Below are positions 36,479-44,411 of a stretch of DNA of 64,000 nucleotides, in pieces. The stretch spans positions 208,063-272,062 of the forward strand of contig NZ_JQAK01000004.1 of NCBI RefSeq assembly GCF_000757605.1, read 5' to 3'. How positions within the stretch are numbered: position 1 is the stretch's first letter; each line of letters starts with the position of its first letter. The DNA is from Candidatus Paracaedibacter symbiosus. Lineage in GTDB: Bacteria > Pseudomonadota > Alphaproteobacteria > Paracaedibacterales > Paracaedibacteraceae. The translations under genes were made by a program, and so were the position numbers. The notes below the pieces were generated by a model. That model did no database searches and was not told the DNA's origin. It saw only the letters and a program-made list of their open reading frames with translations.

Positions 36479-36771
36479 TCTTTATCATACCTTCCTAGAA
36501 ACCGCGGAGTTCAAACATTTCATCAGAACACAAGGATGTTTTCCGTGGACCATTTAGAAGAAAAAGATAATTGATGCGCTAGTGAATTGTGTTTGATTCT
36601 TCAGCCGAGAAAGGGTCTTTCCTCCCCTTTAATGTAAAAAATATTCAATAATTTAAGTGGTATAAGTTTAATAAAGAGTGATTAAATAAAATTGATGGAC
36701 AATTACCATGTTTTTATTGGAGAAGAATGTTTTATTTTATTGCCCTCCTAATTGTTGTAGGAGAACCAAAA

Positions 36772-37422
36772 ATGCAGAATGAAAATTTATTTTATGAGTC
36801 TCAAAGAACCCGGATGGTTCATGATCAAATTGAGAAACGAGGTGTTCATGATCCAGAAGTATTGAGAGCCTTGAAAGAAGTCCCTCGCCATTTATTTGTC
36901 CCTCCCCACCTCAAAGAACTTGCTTACGTAGATTCGTCTCTTCCTATTGGCTATAGCCAAACTATTTCGCAGCCTTATATTGTAGGCTTTATGAGTGAAG
37001 CGATTCAGCCCAAACCCACGGATCATATCTTAGAAATCGGAACCGGTTGTGGGTATCAAGCAGCTGTTCTTTCTCGCCTATGTCAAAAGGTTTTTACGAT
37101 TGAAATCATCGAACCCCTTGCGCAACAAGCTCAAAAACGTTTAAAAGAACTGGGATATACTAACATAGAGATGCGTCAAGGAGATGGTTACGCTGGCTGG
37201 CCTGAAGCGGCACCATTTGATGCCATCATTCTGACAGCAGCGCCTGAGAAAATACCAGATCCTCTTTTACAGCAACTAAAAGTGGGGGGTAGAATAGTTC
37301 TCCCCGTTGGGAATTATTATAATCAGAAACTTCTACGCCTCATAAAGACAGAGGATGGCTTTCAAGAAGAAGAGCTTATAGCTGTACAGTTTGTGCCCAT
37401 GACAGGCCAAATTCAGAAATAA
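36772..37422 (+). CDS. pcm: protein-L-isoaspartate O-methyltransferase
   Basis: This is 216 residues; it repairs isoaspartyl residues using S-adenosylmethionine. Motifs are RTRMVHDQIEKRGVHDPEVL, VPRHLFVPP, SLPIGYSQTISQPYIVGFM, HILEIGTGCGYQAAVLSRL (SAM-binding), VFTIEIIEPLAQQA, GDGYAGWPEAAPFDAIILTA and VGGRIVLPVG. ATG 36772 has AGGAG upstream and gives the usual N-terminus. An upstream ATG at 36727 with GGAG would add 15 hydrophobic residues (FYFIALLIVVGEPK), too short for a clear signal peptide but worth noting. It is monocistronic. Confidence 0.93.
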   Translation: MQNENLFYESQRTRMVHDQIEKRGVHDPEVLRALKEVPRHLFVPPHLKELAYVDSSLPIGYSQTISQPYIVGFMSEAIQPKPTDHILEIGTGCGYQAAVLSRLCQKVFTIEIIEPLAQQAQKRLKELGYTNIEMRQGDGYAGWPEAAPFDAIILTAAPEKIPDPLLQQLKVGGRIVLPVGNYYNQKLLRLIKTEDGFQEEELIAVQFVPMTGQIQK

Positions 37423-37462
37423 TAATGCTTTAAAAGAATTTTCAGAAGGAAAACGAGGCTAA

Positions 37463-37684
37463 TCTCTCTGCCATATTCACACGGAAGGGAAAACTCCTTA
37501 TCTCCTGCATAACAATCTTATCAAGGAAGGGTTTACCTGGAAAGCTGTTACATTAGAAGCAGAGCAAAACACTCCTCAAAAGTGTTGGAAAGTTAACGAA
37601 GATAAAACGGCCAATGGCAAATATCCACATATAGTAAAGATGCATATTTATACTCACCCGGATGGCGCGGTTGATAAACTATGA
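37463..37684 (+). pseudogene. 3' remnant of an unrecognised gene
   Basis: An open frame of 73 codons between stops has no initiation codon or ribosome site. It reads KTPYLLHNNLIKEGFTWK, AVTLEAEQNTPQKCWKVN and YPHIVKMHIYTHPDGAVDKL. The composition is that of a normal soluble protein, so this looks like the C-terminal end of a decayed gene. The family is not recognised. Confidence 0.4.
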
Positions 37685-37733
37685 GGGGAGAGAAATCTTC
37701 TCCCCCGCAGCTTATGCTTAACTTACGAATAAA

Positions 37734-37757
37734 AAGGGGGGAAAAACGCCCCCTTCT
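37734..37757 (-). terminator. rho-independent terminator of the CaaX-ending secreted protein gene
   Basis: Read on the minus strand, AAGGGGG, a CGTTTTTC loop and CCCCCTT are followed by TTTATT, 4 bp after the stop of the gene at 37761. Stem of 7 bp. Confidence 0.65.
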
Positions 37758-37760
37758 CCC

Positions 37761-38558
37761 TTACATAATTGTGCAACAACCACACTTCGTTGGGGTTTTT
37801 TTAATAATAGCTTCCTTACCAAGTGCTGCGTCGTTAATCCACGGAAGAAATTCTTTTGATGAAAAATCTCTTGGCAGGTAATTGGCTGCAAGACGATCAG
37901 AGGAATTTAAATATCCTAATTGAATCAAACAAGCAGCTACCATTTCACTGCAAAAGAGGCTCGTCAGATTTTCTTTTTTATTGTTACGATCTATAGCATC
38001 AATCAGAGCTTGAGCGCTCTTTTCATAGGATTTTCCAAGATTGTCATTAACATATTTAATAACAGCCTCAGAGGACGGTGACTTATCATTAAAGATAAAT
38101 TGGCGTTGGGCGACCTTGCCATTGTACCCGTCAACAACTTCTTGCCAAAGATGAATTTGAACTTGCGGCCACACACCTTTCACGATGTCAGAAGCCGCCC
38201 CTGTCGATTCAAAACCATACAGAGATTGATCTTTTTCATCTTTCAAAATAAGGCCACAGTGTGACCAATCACTATCTGTTGCTGTTCTAATAAAAGTTCC
38301 CACCCAATCATTTGCTGAAAACAGTGCGATTCCCCAAAGATTAAGTGGACGCCCTTCAATAAGTTGTTTCTCTTCCTCAAGAAACTCTTTGTTGCCAAAT
38401 TGGAGTGTTTCTTCGACTTGTTGAAGTATGGTGTTTGGAAGGTTTGATGCTTGGATGTCGTTATTTTTCTCAGCACCTATAGCTGCAGAAAAACTTGATA
38501 GAACAATAAGAAAACTGAATAATTTGGGAAGAGGAACAAATTTTTTGTGATACCACAT
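37761..38558 (-). CDS. exported permuted papain-fold (YiiX/YaeF-like) protein with C-terminal CaaX-like motif
   Basis: This is 265 residues. N-terminal signal peptide: KLFSFLIVLSSFSAAIGA. The core has the order His then Cys typical of the circularly permuted NlpC/P60 YiiX/YaeF family: SDWSHCGLILKDEK (about residue 99) and SLFCSEMVAACLIQLGY (about residue 205), with YGFESTGAASDIVKG between. Such proteins are amidases, peptidases or acyl hydrolases. The C-terminus is unusual: KKTPTKCGCCTIM, a Cys-rich end whose last four residues CTIM match the eukaryotic CaaX prenylation consensus, with neighbouring Cys that could be acylated and Lys residues upstream. Farnesylation of bacterial effectors at CaaX ends is known from Legionella; here it is inference. 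A terminator follows directly. It is monocistronic. Confidence 0.8.
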   Translation of the reverse strand: MWYHKKFVPLPKLFSFLIVLSSFSAAIGAEKNNDIQASNLPNTILQQVEETLQFGNKEFLEEEKQLIEGRPLNLWGIALFSANDWVGTFIRTATDSDWSHCGLILKDEKDQSLYGFESTGAASDIVKGVWPQVQIHLWQEVVDGYNGKVAQRQFIFNDKSPSSEAVIKYVNDNLGKSYEKSAQALIDAIDRNNKKENLTSLFCSEMVAACLIQLGYLNSSDRLAANYLPRDFSSKEFLPWINDAALGKEAIIKKTPTKCGCCTIM

Positions 38559-38866
38559 GAGATGACTCGCTTTCTTTTTAAAAAATACGAAAATACACTC
38601 TCTTGATATCAGGTATTGTTTAAAATTTAGTTGATTTGCGTCGGCCCAAGCGGATCAATAAGCTGGGATGCCTCTAGAATCCACGAGGAAGCTATTTCCT
38701 AGTGATTAAAGGGGAAAGAAGCGACCATAAAAAACCGCCACTGACTATAAATTTTAATTTGGAATAAGGTAATGATGTTTTTTTCAAACTAGATTTGACT
38801 GCGCGTTAATTTTAATTGGTAATCTTAGATAAAATTAGCTATAAAGGAGACGATCAGTATAATCAT
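38559..38866. other. intergenic; weak promoter candidate for tRNA-Arg
   Basis: No gene is seen. TTGACT (38795-38800), 17 bp, then GGTAAT (38818-38823) could be the promoter of the downstream tRNA. The remainder shows no repeat copy. Confidence 0.3.
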
Positions 38867-38943
38867 GCACCCGTAGCTCAGCTGGATAGAGTGTTGCCCT
38901 CCGAAGGCAAAGGTCGGACGTTCGAATCGTCTCGGGTGCACCA
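38867..38943 (+). tRNA. tRNA-Arg (anticodon CCG)
   Basis: This is a 77-nt cloverleaf: acceptor GCACCCG pairs with CGGGTGC; D-arm GCTCAGCTGGATAGAGT; anticodon stem TGCCC/GGGCA-like around loop CTCCGAA with anticodon CCG; TTCGAATC in the T-loop; discriminator A and encoded CCA. It reads CGG arginine codons. It is a single gene, convergent with rnhA. Confidence 0.95.
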
Positions 38944-38969
38944 TTTTCTTCTATCGAATTGACGTTAAT

Positions 38970-39485
38970 TTAAATCATCTGCATGCGTTGAGCGATAACA
39001 GCTTGTCGCGCGAGCGCGTCGGCCCGTTCGTTATATTCATGACCCGCGTGCCCTTTCACCCATTGCCAATGAATATCATGTACTGTCATTAAATGATCAA
39101 GCTCGAGCCATAAGTCTTGATTCTTGACGGGCTTTTTATCCGAAGTTAACCAGCCATTTTTTTTCCAATTTATCATCCAACGGGTAATCCCATCTCGCAG
39201 ATACATACTATCCGTGTAGATTGTTACTTTGGCTTTGAGCGGAATGGCTTTTAAGCCTTGAATGGCCGCCATCATTTCCATGCGATTATTCGTTGTTTGC
39301 GCTTCACCACCATTGAGATCCGATTCCAGTGTTAGATAACAAACAACAGCCCCCCAACCACCCGGACCAGGATTACCACTGCATGCCCCATCAGTATAAA
39401 CGTCTACTTGGGGCAATGAATTTTTTTCTAGTTCAGCTAATTTTGTAAGGGCATCAGCCATTTCAACCATCGAAGGGATGTTCAT
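38970..39485 (-). CDS. rnhA: ribonuclease HI
   Basis: This is 171 residues; it cuts the RNA strand of RNA-DNA hybrids. The catalytic DEDD residues are visible: VYTDGACSGNPGPGGWGA (Asp), NNRMEMMAAIQGL (Glu), IYTDSMYLRDGI (Asp) and HEYNERADALAR (Asp), with the basic handle WMINWKKNGWLTSDKKPVKN and VKGHAGHEYNE. The ~23-residue N-terminal extension (MVEMADALTKLAELEK) is not in E. coli RNase HI; ATG 39485 or internal ATGs at 39470/39461 may start translation. It directly follows a small ORF whose TAA abuts its ATG. Confidence 0.95.
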   Translation of the reverse strand: MNIPSMVEMADALTKLAELEKNSLPQVDVYTDGACSGNPGPGGWGAVVCYLTLESDLNGGEAQTTNNRMEMMAAIQGLKAIPLKAKVTIYTDSMYLRDGITRWMINWKKNGWLTSDKKPVKNQDLWLELDHLMTVHDIHWQWVKGHAGHEYNERADALARQAVIAQRMQMI

Positions 39486-39629
39486 TTAAACTGTCATTCT
39501 TTCTTTAATAGCGCCAAGAGCATCTTGTAGAGAATATCTTATGGTTCTATAACTTGCCCTAGATGAGGGTACCTTCGCAAGTAAATTGTATACCGTTTCA
39601 CTTGTTTTTCTCAGACTCATGCGCAACAA
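39486..39629 (-). CDS. hypothetical small ORF between ispH and rnhA
   Basis: This is 47 codons from TTG 39629 (44 from ATG 39620), read on the minus strand. A GAGGAG lies 5 bases before the TTG. The product includes SLRKTSETVYNLLAKVPSSR and IRYSLQDALGAIKERMTV, basic and helical. The TAA stop is immediately followed by the rnhA ATG, which suggests coupling. No family is recognised; it could also be the remnant of a longer gene, since the frame is open upstream to about 39675. Low confidence. Confidence 0.35.
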   Translation of the reverse strand: MLRMSLRKTSETVYNLLAKVPSSRASYRTIRYSLQDALGAIKERMTV

Positions 39630-39670
39630 AATCTCTCCTCTGGTAGGTCTATCTTTGGATAAATGAAGAT

Positions 39671-40633
39671 CTAACTCCTCAATTGACCTGGAATATTAAA
39701 ATAAACATCTTCTTCTACCACTTTGATTTCAGCAAGGGTCACACAAAAATGATCCCGGCAAGCGTCAATCACTTCTTCTACCAACACTTCAGGTGCTGAC
39801 GCACCCGCGCTAATTCCTAATCTTTTTTTATTCTGCAACCAGGCCCAATCAATTTCCATAGCACGTTGATAAAGACGTGCTTCCGCGCAGCCATTATTTT
39901 TAGCAACCTCCACTAACCTTACAGAGTTAGAGGAATTGGGAGCCCCAATCACAATCAACGCATCTACGGTTTCAGCTAACTTGCGGACTGCCAATTGTCG
40001 ATTGGTGGTGGCATAACAGATATCTTCTTTGCGGGGTCCATAGATTTCTGGGAAGCGCGCCTTCAAAGCAGCAATAATTTCAACCACTTCATCCACTGAT
40101 AAAGTTGTCTGCGTGGCATAAGCAAGATCATTGCCTTGAAGCGCTGATGGCAATGTCGCCACATCCGCCACTGTCTCAACTAGCCATACCGACCCTTCTG
40201 GAACTTGGCCCATTGTTCCAATCACCTCAGGATGTCCCTTATGACCAATCAACAAAACAGTGCGCCCTTCTGCATGATGATGCTCCACCTCACGGTGAAC
40301 TTTACTCACCAGTGGGCAAGTTGCATCAAAGTAGTGTAAGTCTCTTGCCTCTGCATCGGCAGGCACTGATTTTGGCACTCCATGAGCTGAAAAAATGACA
40401 TGCGCATTGGCTGGTACTTCGTCTAGTTCTTGAACAAACACAGCGCCCTTAGCTTCCAACTGATTCACCACAAACTTGTTATGAACAATCTCATGACGCA
40501 CATAAACCGGCGCACCATACTTTTCTAAAGCCTTATCAACAATAGTAATGGCCCGCTCAACACCCGCACAAAATCCACGAGGGGAAGCAAGAACAATTAT
40601 TAATTCAGGTTTGGGCATGACCAACTGTTGCAT
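39671..40633 (-). CDS. ispH: 4-hydroxy-3-methylbut-2-enyl diphosphate reductase
   Basis: This is 320 residues; it is the last step of the non-mevalonate isoprenoid pathway, an Fe-S enzyme. The three cluster cysteines are in [29 protein letters not shown] and [12 protein letters not shown]. Further motifs: [14 protein letters not shown] (catalytic His), [43 protein letters not shown] and [16 protein letters not shown]. Start ATG 40633 (ATG 40618 alternative, open frame to 40684). It precedes rnhA, as in many alphaproteobacteria. Confidence 0.96.
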   Translation of the reverse strand: MQQLVMPKPELIIVLASPRGFCAGVERAITIVDKALEKYGAPVYVRHEIVHNKFVVNQLEAKGAVFVQELDEVPANAHVIFSAHGVPKSVPADAEARDLHYFDATCPLVSKVHREVEHHHAEGRTVLLIGHKGHPEVIGTMGQVPEGSVWLVETVADVATLPSALQGNDLAYATQTTLSVDEVVEIIAALKARFPEIYGPRKEDICYATTNRQLAVRKLAETVDALIVIGAPNSSNSVRLVEVAKNNGCAEARLYQRAMEIDWAWLQNKKRLGISAGASAPEVLVEEVIDACRDHFCVTLAEIKVVEEDVYFNIPGQLRS

Positions 40634-40689
40634 TTTTATCTCAATTTTTCTAAATTTTGAATATTGCTCCTTTGATATAAGCATGCCTA

Positions 40690-41063
40690 GTCAAGAAAAC
40701 AAGTGAAGATACATTCAACTATAGCGATTTTAACCTCCCAAGCATCATCTCTTCTCAATTCTTTAACCAGTTACTAGAGCAAGAAGAAGTGAAACCCATT
40801 GGTCTCAGTGCTCGGGATACTTTAAGACTTGAAGCAGGATTTTGTCTTCACGGTTCGGCAAAAAAGTATTTAAAGGTGGTGAAGTAGCCGTTGTGGAATC
40901 TGTAAAAGCCGCAAGCGAAGTTTACATCCCGGCTTCTGGTGAGATTGTGGAAGTGAACGAAACCCTTGTTTCTTTTCCAGATTTGGTGAACACATCGGCG
41001 GAAAAAGAAGGTTGGTTTTTCAAAATTAAACTCGTTGACGTCATGTTGAGAGATTTTAGCTAG
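40690..41063 (+). pseudogene. gcvT-gcvH deletion fusion remnant (glycine cleavage system)
   Basis: The first half reads [35 protein letters not shown] and [12 protein letters not shown], the middle of aminomethyltransferase GcvT ([21 protein letters not shown] in functional proteins). After a junction near 40855-40862 a different frame reads [38 protein letters not shown] and [12 protein letters not shown], the C-terminal half of lipoyl carrier GcvH, with the lipoyl Lys in VESVKAA. The GcvT N- and C-termini and the GcvH N-terminus are missing. An out-of-frame deletion between adjacent genes of a former gcv operon explains it. Not functional. Confidence 0.82.
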
Positions 41064-41223
41064 AGTAAATTGAGCCGTAAAACTAATAGTATTTAAAACT
41101 AATAGTATTTAAGTCCTGCAAGATCCCCCATTCTTCCAAAAATGAGGGCCCTAGAGCCTAAGCTACATTTATTATAGCTACCCCTCTAAATTGATCGATT
41201 TAGGAGGGGATAACTCTACAAGT

Positions 41224-42219
41224 TCATTGCAAATAAACACTGGCCTGTTCGATAAGCTCATTGATAATTTCTTTTGTGGGTTGTTCTGCGGTAACCATGC
41301 CAACGCTTTGACCCGCCATAACGGATCCTGTTTCAATATCGCCTTCGACAACAGCACGACGCAAGGCGCCTGCCCAAAAATGTTCAATTTCCAGCTGAGC
41401 TGCTTTTTGCTCAAGCTCACCATTATTTACTTTCACGATAATTTCTTGTTGATACTTGGTAAAGTCTTGGGTGGCTTTATTTGCCAGGGCTCGCACTGGG
41501 ATGACGGGGAAACGGCTGTCAAGCTGAGCGGAAACAACAGCATTACGCGCATTAGCCTTAATAAAGGCATGTTTGAATTTAGGATGAGCTTTTGATTCCG
41601 TCGCACAAACAAACCGAGTACCGAGCTGGCACCCAGACGCGCCCATTTTAAGGTAAGTACCAATTGCTTCGCCTCTACCAATGCCACCCGCTACGAAAAT
41701 GGGAACATCTTTAAGATGGGGCAAAATTTCTTGCGCAAGGACACTGGTGGAAACAGGTCCGATATGACCACCTGCTTCATGCCCTTCAATCACCAAAGCG
41801 TCAGCACCTAATTTCACCAGTTTCTGCGCAATGGAAAGGGTTGGAGCAAAACAAATCAATTTAATGTTGGCTGATTTAATTTTTTTGATGGCCTCAGCAG
41901 ATGGCAAACCACCAGCAAGGACGATATGACCCACATTGCGTTCAATACAAACGTCAATCAAATCAGAAATTTTAGGATGCATGGTAATGAGATTGACACC
42001 AAACGGCTTATTAGTTAAAGCTTGCGTGCCTTTGATTTCTTCATTCAAAAGCTCAGGCGGCATGGCGCCACTGGCAATAACACCAAAGCCACCCGCATTA
42101 GAGATAGCGGCCACAAGATTTCTCTCGGAAACCCAAGACATAGCACCCCCCATAATTGCTGTCTCTGTGCCGAGGAAATCACAACCGCGTTGCCATAGTT
42201 TCTTTAGTGTCTGACTCAT
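41224..42219 (-). CDS. nitronate monooxygenase-like FMN enzyme (NMO/FabK family)
   Basis: This is a 331-residue TIM-barrel flavoprotein of the 2-nitropropane dioxygenase/NMO superfamily, which also includes FabK enoyl-ACP reductases. Motifs: PIMGGAMSWVSE-like (here AIMGGAMSWVSERNLVAAIS), NAGGFGVIASGAM, NKPFGVNLITMHPK, LVIEGHEAGGHIGPVST (catalytic/FMN loop), VPIFVAGGIGRGEAIG and ASGCQLGTRFVCATES, ending AGQSVGMVTAEQPTKEII. Start ATG 42219 overlaps the end of lysC by 41 bp, so the genes are co-transcribed. The real substrate is uncertain. Confidence 0.88.
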   Translation of the reverse strand: MSQTLKKLWQRGCDFLGTETAIMGGAMSWVSERNLVAAISNAGGFGVIASGAMPPELLNEEIKGTQALTNKPFGVNLITMHPKISDLIDVCIERNVGHIVLAGGLPSAEAIKKIKSANIKLICFAPTLSIAQKLVKLGADALVIEGHEAGGHIGPVSTSVLAQEILPHLKDVPIFVAGGIGRGEAIGTYLKMGASGCQLGTRFVCATESKAHPKFKHAFIKANARNAVVSAQLDSRFPVIPVRALANKATQDFTKYQQEIIVKVNNGELEQKAAQLEIEHFWAGALRRAVVEGDIETGSVMAGQSVGMVTAEQPTKEIINELIEQASVYLQ

Positions 42220-43459
42220 TTTTTTGATCCAATTCAAAATTTGCGTGAAATATTTGCATTACGCCTGCTGCTACTTCTTCCTTTACCCCAAAACTAATAC
42301 GTGTACTGGAAAAATGCGTCAGACATGACGATGTATTTATTTGTTTTATAACCTCTAAAAAGTGTTCTGTCAGCCCCATTTTGCCTAAGAAGCTCAATCC
42401 TATAATAGATATTTTGGCAAAATCTGGCTCAATATGTAACCCTTTATATAAGGAGTAATAGTAATTTTTTTCAAGGGCCTGGATGGTTTTTGCAAAATCT
42501 GCTTTTTGTACCATGAAACTAATTCGTGTGCCCTCGTCCCCTTCTAGAATAGAAAAAGAATCAGTTTCAACCGTCGCAGATTTAATTGTTTTCCGCAACG
42601 AATGAAACAGTTGTGCTGTAAAATTATGTGTCTCCAGATGAATTATTACCCAACCAATGCTGTGAGTAATGCCGCTAATACGCGCAATATTAAGTGGTGG
42701 ACTGCCAATAATATCTGTTCCCGGATTGTCATTAAAGCTTGAGAGAACGCGCACATGAACTTGATGTTTTAAGGCAGTTTCAACGGAACGTGAATGTAAA
42801 ACTTTAGCCCCTTGAGCAGCTAATTCGAGCATTTCTGAGTAGCTAATTTGTTCTAATTTTCGGGCAAAACTTACAATGCGAGGATCAGCAGTATAAACCC
42901 CATCCACATCAGTATAGATATCACAGCGATCAGCTCTAAGGGCAGCAGCAATTGCAACTGCTGTGGTATCTGAACCACCACGTCCAAGAGTGGTAATGCG
43001 ACGGGTAGAAGTGATTCCTTGAAAGCCAGCAATGACGGGAATAATTCCTTTTTCCAAACACGCTTCAAGCTTTTTCGGATCAATCGATAAAATCTGGGCA
43101 TTGGTATGATCTGAAGTTGTCTTAATCGGGATTTGCCAGCCCATAAAAGATCGAGACTTGAGGTCAAGTTGTTGAAGCGCTAAAGATAAAAGGCCTGTGG
43201 TAATTTGTTCGCCAGTGGAGGTTACTGTGTCATGTTCAGGACTGTTGAGCACATTAGAAAATGCTTTGGTATAGCCGACAAGCTGATTGGTGACTCCCGC
43301 CATAGCCGAGACGACAACGGCAACTTGATGACCAGCCTCTACCTCCCGTTTAACCTTCAGAGCGACATTTTCAAGCCGTGCAATGTCTGCAACAGAGGTG
43401 CCCCCATACTTTTGAACAATACGCAATTTAATTCCCGTCGTTGTTTCTTTTGCGTGCAT
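42179..43459 (-). CDS. lysC: aspartate kinase
   Basis: This is 426 residues; it phosphorylates aspartate, the first step towards lysine/DAP, threonine and methionine. The kinase domain: IVQKYGGTSVADIARLENVA, VAVVVSAMAGVTNQLV, STGEQITTGLLSLAL, TTLGRGGSDTTAVAIAAAL and CDIYTDVDGVYTADPRIV, then SYSEMLELAAQGAKVLHSRS. Two C-terminal ACT domains follow (ISGITHSIGWVIIHLE; AKISIIGLSFLGKMGLTEHF). DAP made through this route is needed for peptidoglycan even in reduced genomes. A perfect 23-bp palindrome lies 16 bp upstream of the start. Confidence 0.95.
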   Translation of the reverse strand: MHAKETTTGIKLRIVQKYGGTSVADIARLENVALKVKREVEAGHQVAVVVSAMAGVTNQLVGYTKAFSNVLNSPEHDTVTSTGEQITTGLLSLALQQLDLKSRSFMGWQIPIKTTSDHTNAQILSIDPKKLEACLEKGIIPVIAGFQGITSTRRITTLGRGGSDTTAVAIAAALRADRCDIYTDVDGVYTADPRIVSFARKLEQISYSEMLELAAQGAKVLHSRSVETALKHQVHVRVLSSFNDNPGTDIIGSPPLNIARISGITHSIGWVIIHLETHNFTAQLFHSLRKTIKSATVETDSFSILEGDEGTRISFMVQKADFAKTIQALEKNYYYSLYKGLHIEPDFAKISIIGLSFLGKMGLTEHFLEVIKQINTSSCLTHFSSTRISFGVKEEVAAGVMQIFHANFELDQKNESDTKETMATRL

Positions 43460-43474
43460 TTATGATTAAGATAG

Positions 43475-43538
43475 ACTCAAAATACTTGAAGAGTCGAGAT
43501 TTACGAAGCTAGAAATCGACTCTTCAAGTATTTTGAGT
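43475..43538. repeat. perfect 23-bp inverted repeat (hairpin) between lysC and ubiG
   Basis: ACTCAAAATACTTGAAGAG followed by TCGA (43475-43497) is exactly repeated as its reverse complement at 43516-43538, separated by 18 bp. A relic arm occurs at 12773-12796, so this is a dispersed element. It lies between divergent genes and so cannot be a simple terminator for either; it may be a mobile palindrome or affect both promoters. Confidence 0.85.
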
Positions 43539-43594
43539 ATAAGTTTATTCTTACACAATTTAAAGACTAAGACGCAAGCAGTGAGTCACATACT

Positions 43595-44335
43595 ATGCAA
43601 CAAACAACTCTGAATGACGCTGAAATTGAGCAATTTTCCAAAATTAGCCATGATTGGTGGGATGAGAATGGGCCTTTCAAACCTCTCCACGATTTAAACC
43701 CGACTCGGTTGCACTATATTGTCGAAACACTCAAAGCACATTTAAGTGAAATTGCTGACACTGCAAAGCCTTTGGCGGGTGTTCGCTTACTTGATATTGG
43801 GTGTGGTGGTGGGTTGATTAGCGAACCGATGTGCCGCTTAGGTGCTGATGTTGTGGGCGTGGATGCCAGTGATTCAACCATCGAAGTTGCCAAAAATCAT
43901 AGCCAGAAAATGGGTTTGACAATCGACTATCGCAACACCTCTATCGAAGCCATGCATGCCGCAGGAGAAGTGCCTTTTGATATCATTTTGGCTTTAGAAG
44001 TAGTCGAGCATGTCGCAGATGTTCAGGCGTTTATTGATTATTGCTTAAAACTATTGAAACCAGGTGGTGCCCTTATCCTGTCAACAATCAATCGGACTTG
44101 GAAGGCTTATGGAATTGCCATTATTGGGGCTGAATATATCATGCGATGGCTACCACGCGGAACCCATGATTGGAATAAATTTCTAACGCCAGCTGAACTT
44201 GCCAACTCAGTACGGCTAGCCGGTGGGCTTCCTAAAAATATCAGTGGAATGAGCTTTTGTCCCCTCACCTGGACATGGTCATTGGGGCAGGATTTAGATG
44301 TGAATTACCTAATGTACTCTGTTAAGATAGATTAA
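43595..44335 (+). CDS. ubiG: ubiquinone biosynthesis O-methyltransferase
   Basis: This is 246 residues; a SAM-dependent enzyme for both O-methylation steps of ubiquinone. The N-terminus DAEIEQFSKISHDWWDENGP and FKPLHDLNPTRLHYI is diagnostic. The SAM site is RLLDIGCGGGLISEPMCRL with GVDASDSTIEVAKNH; then FDIILALEVVEHVADVQAF, LKPGGALILSTINRTWK and the C-terminal RWLPRGTHDWNKFLTPAEL. Length is normal. Start ATG 43595. Confidence 0.96.
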   Translation: MQQTTLNDAEIEQFSKISHDWWDENGPFKPLHDLNPTRLHYIVETLKAHLSEIADTAKPLAGVRLLDIGCGGGLISEPMCRLGADVVGVDASDSTIEVAKNHSQKMGLTIDYRNTSIEAMHAAGEVPFDIILALEVVEHVADVQAFIDYCLKLLKPGGALILSTINRTWKAYGIAIIGAEYIMRWLPRGTHDWNKFLTPAELANSVRLAGGLPKNISGMSFCPLTWTWSLGQDLDVNYLMYSVKID

Positions 44336-44411
44336 GAATTCTTCTTTCGGATAATTAATGTCGGTTGGACAATAATAAAAATACTTTCTCTATTGCCCAA
44401 CTAACGTACAA

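Noticed and set aside
41082..41115. Direct repeat of AAAACTAATAGTATTTAA
   Set aside because: Only two copies of ~18 bp in AT-rich spacer; likely slippage duplication with no evident function.
41181..41208. Terminator for the nitronate monooxygenase gene (CCCCTC...GAGGGG hairpin)
   Set aside because: The stem is good but bulged and is not followed by a T-run in the minus direction, so termination is unproven.
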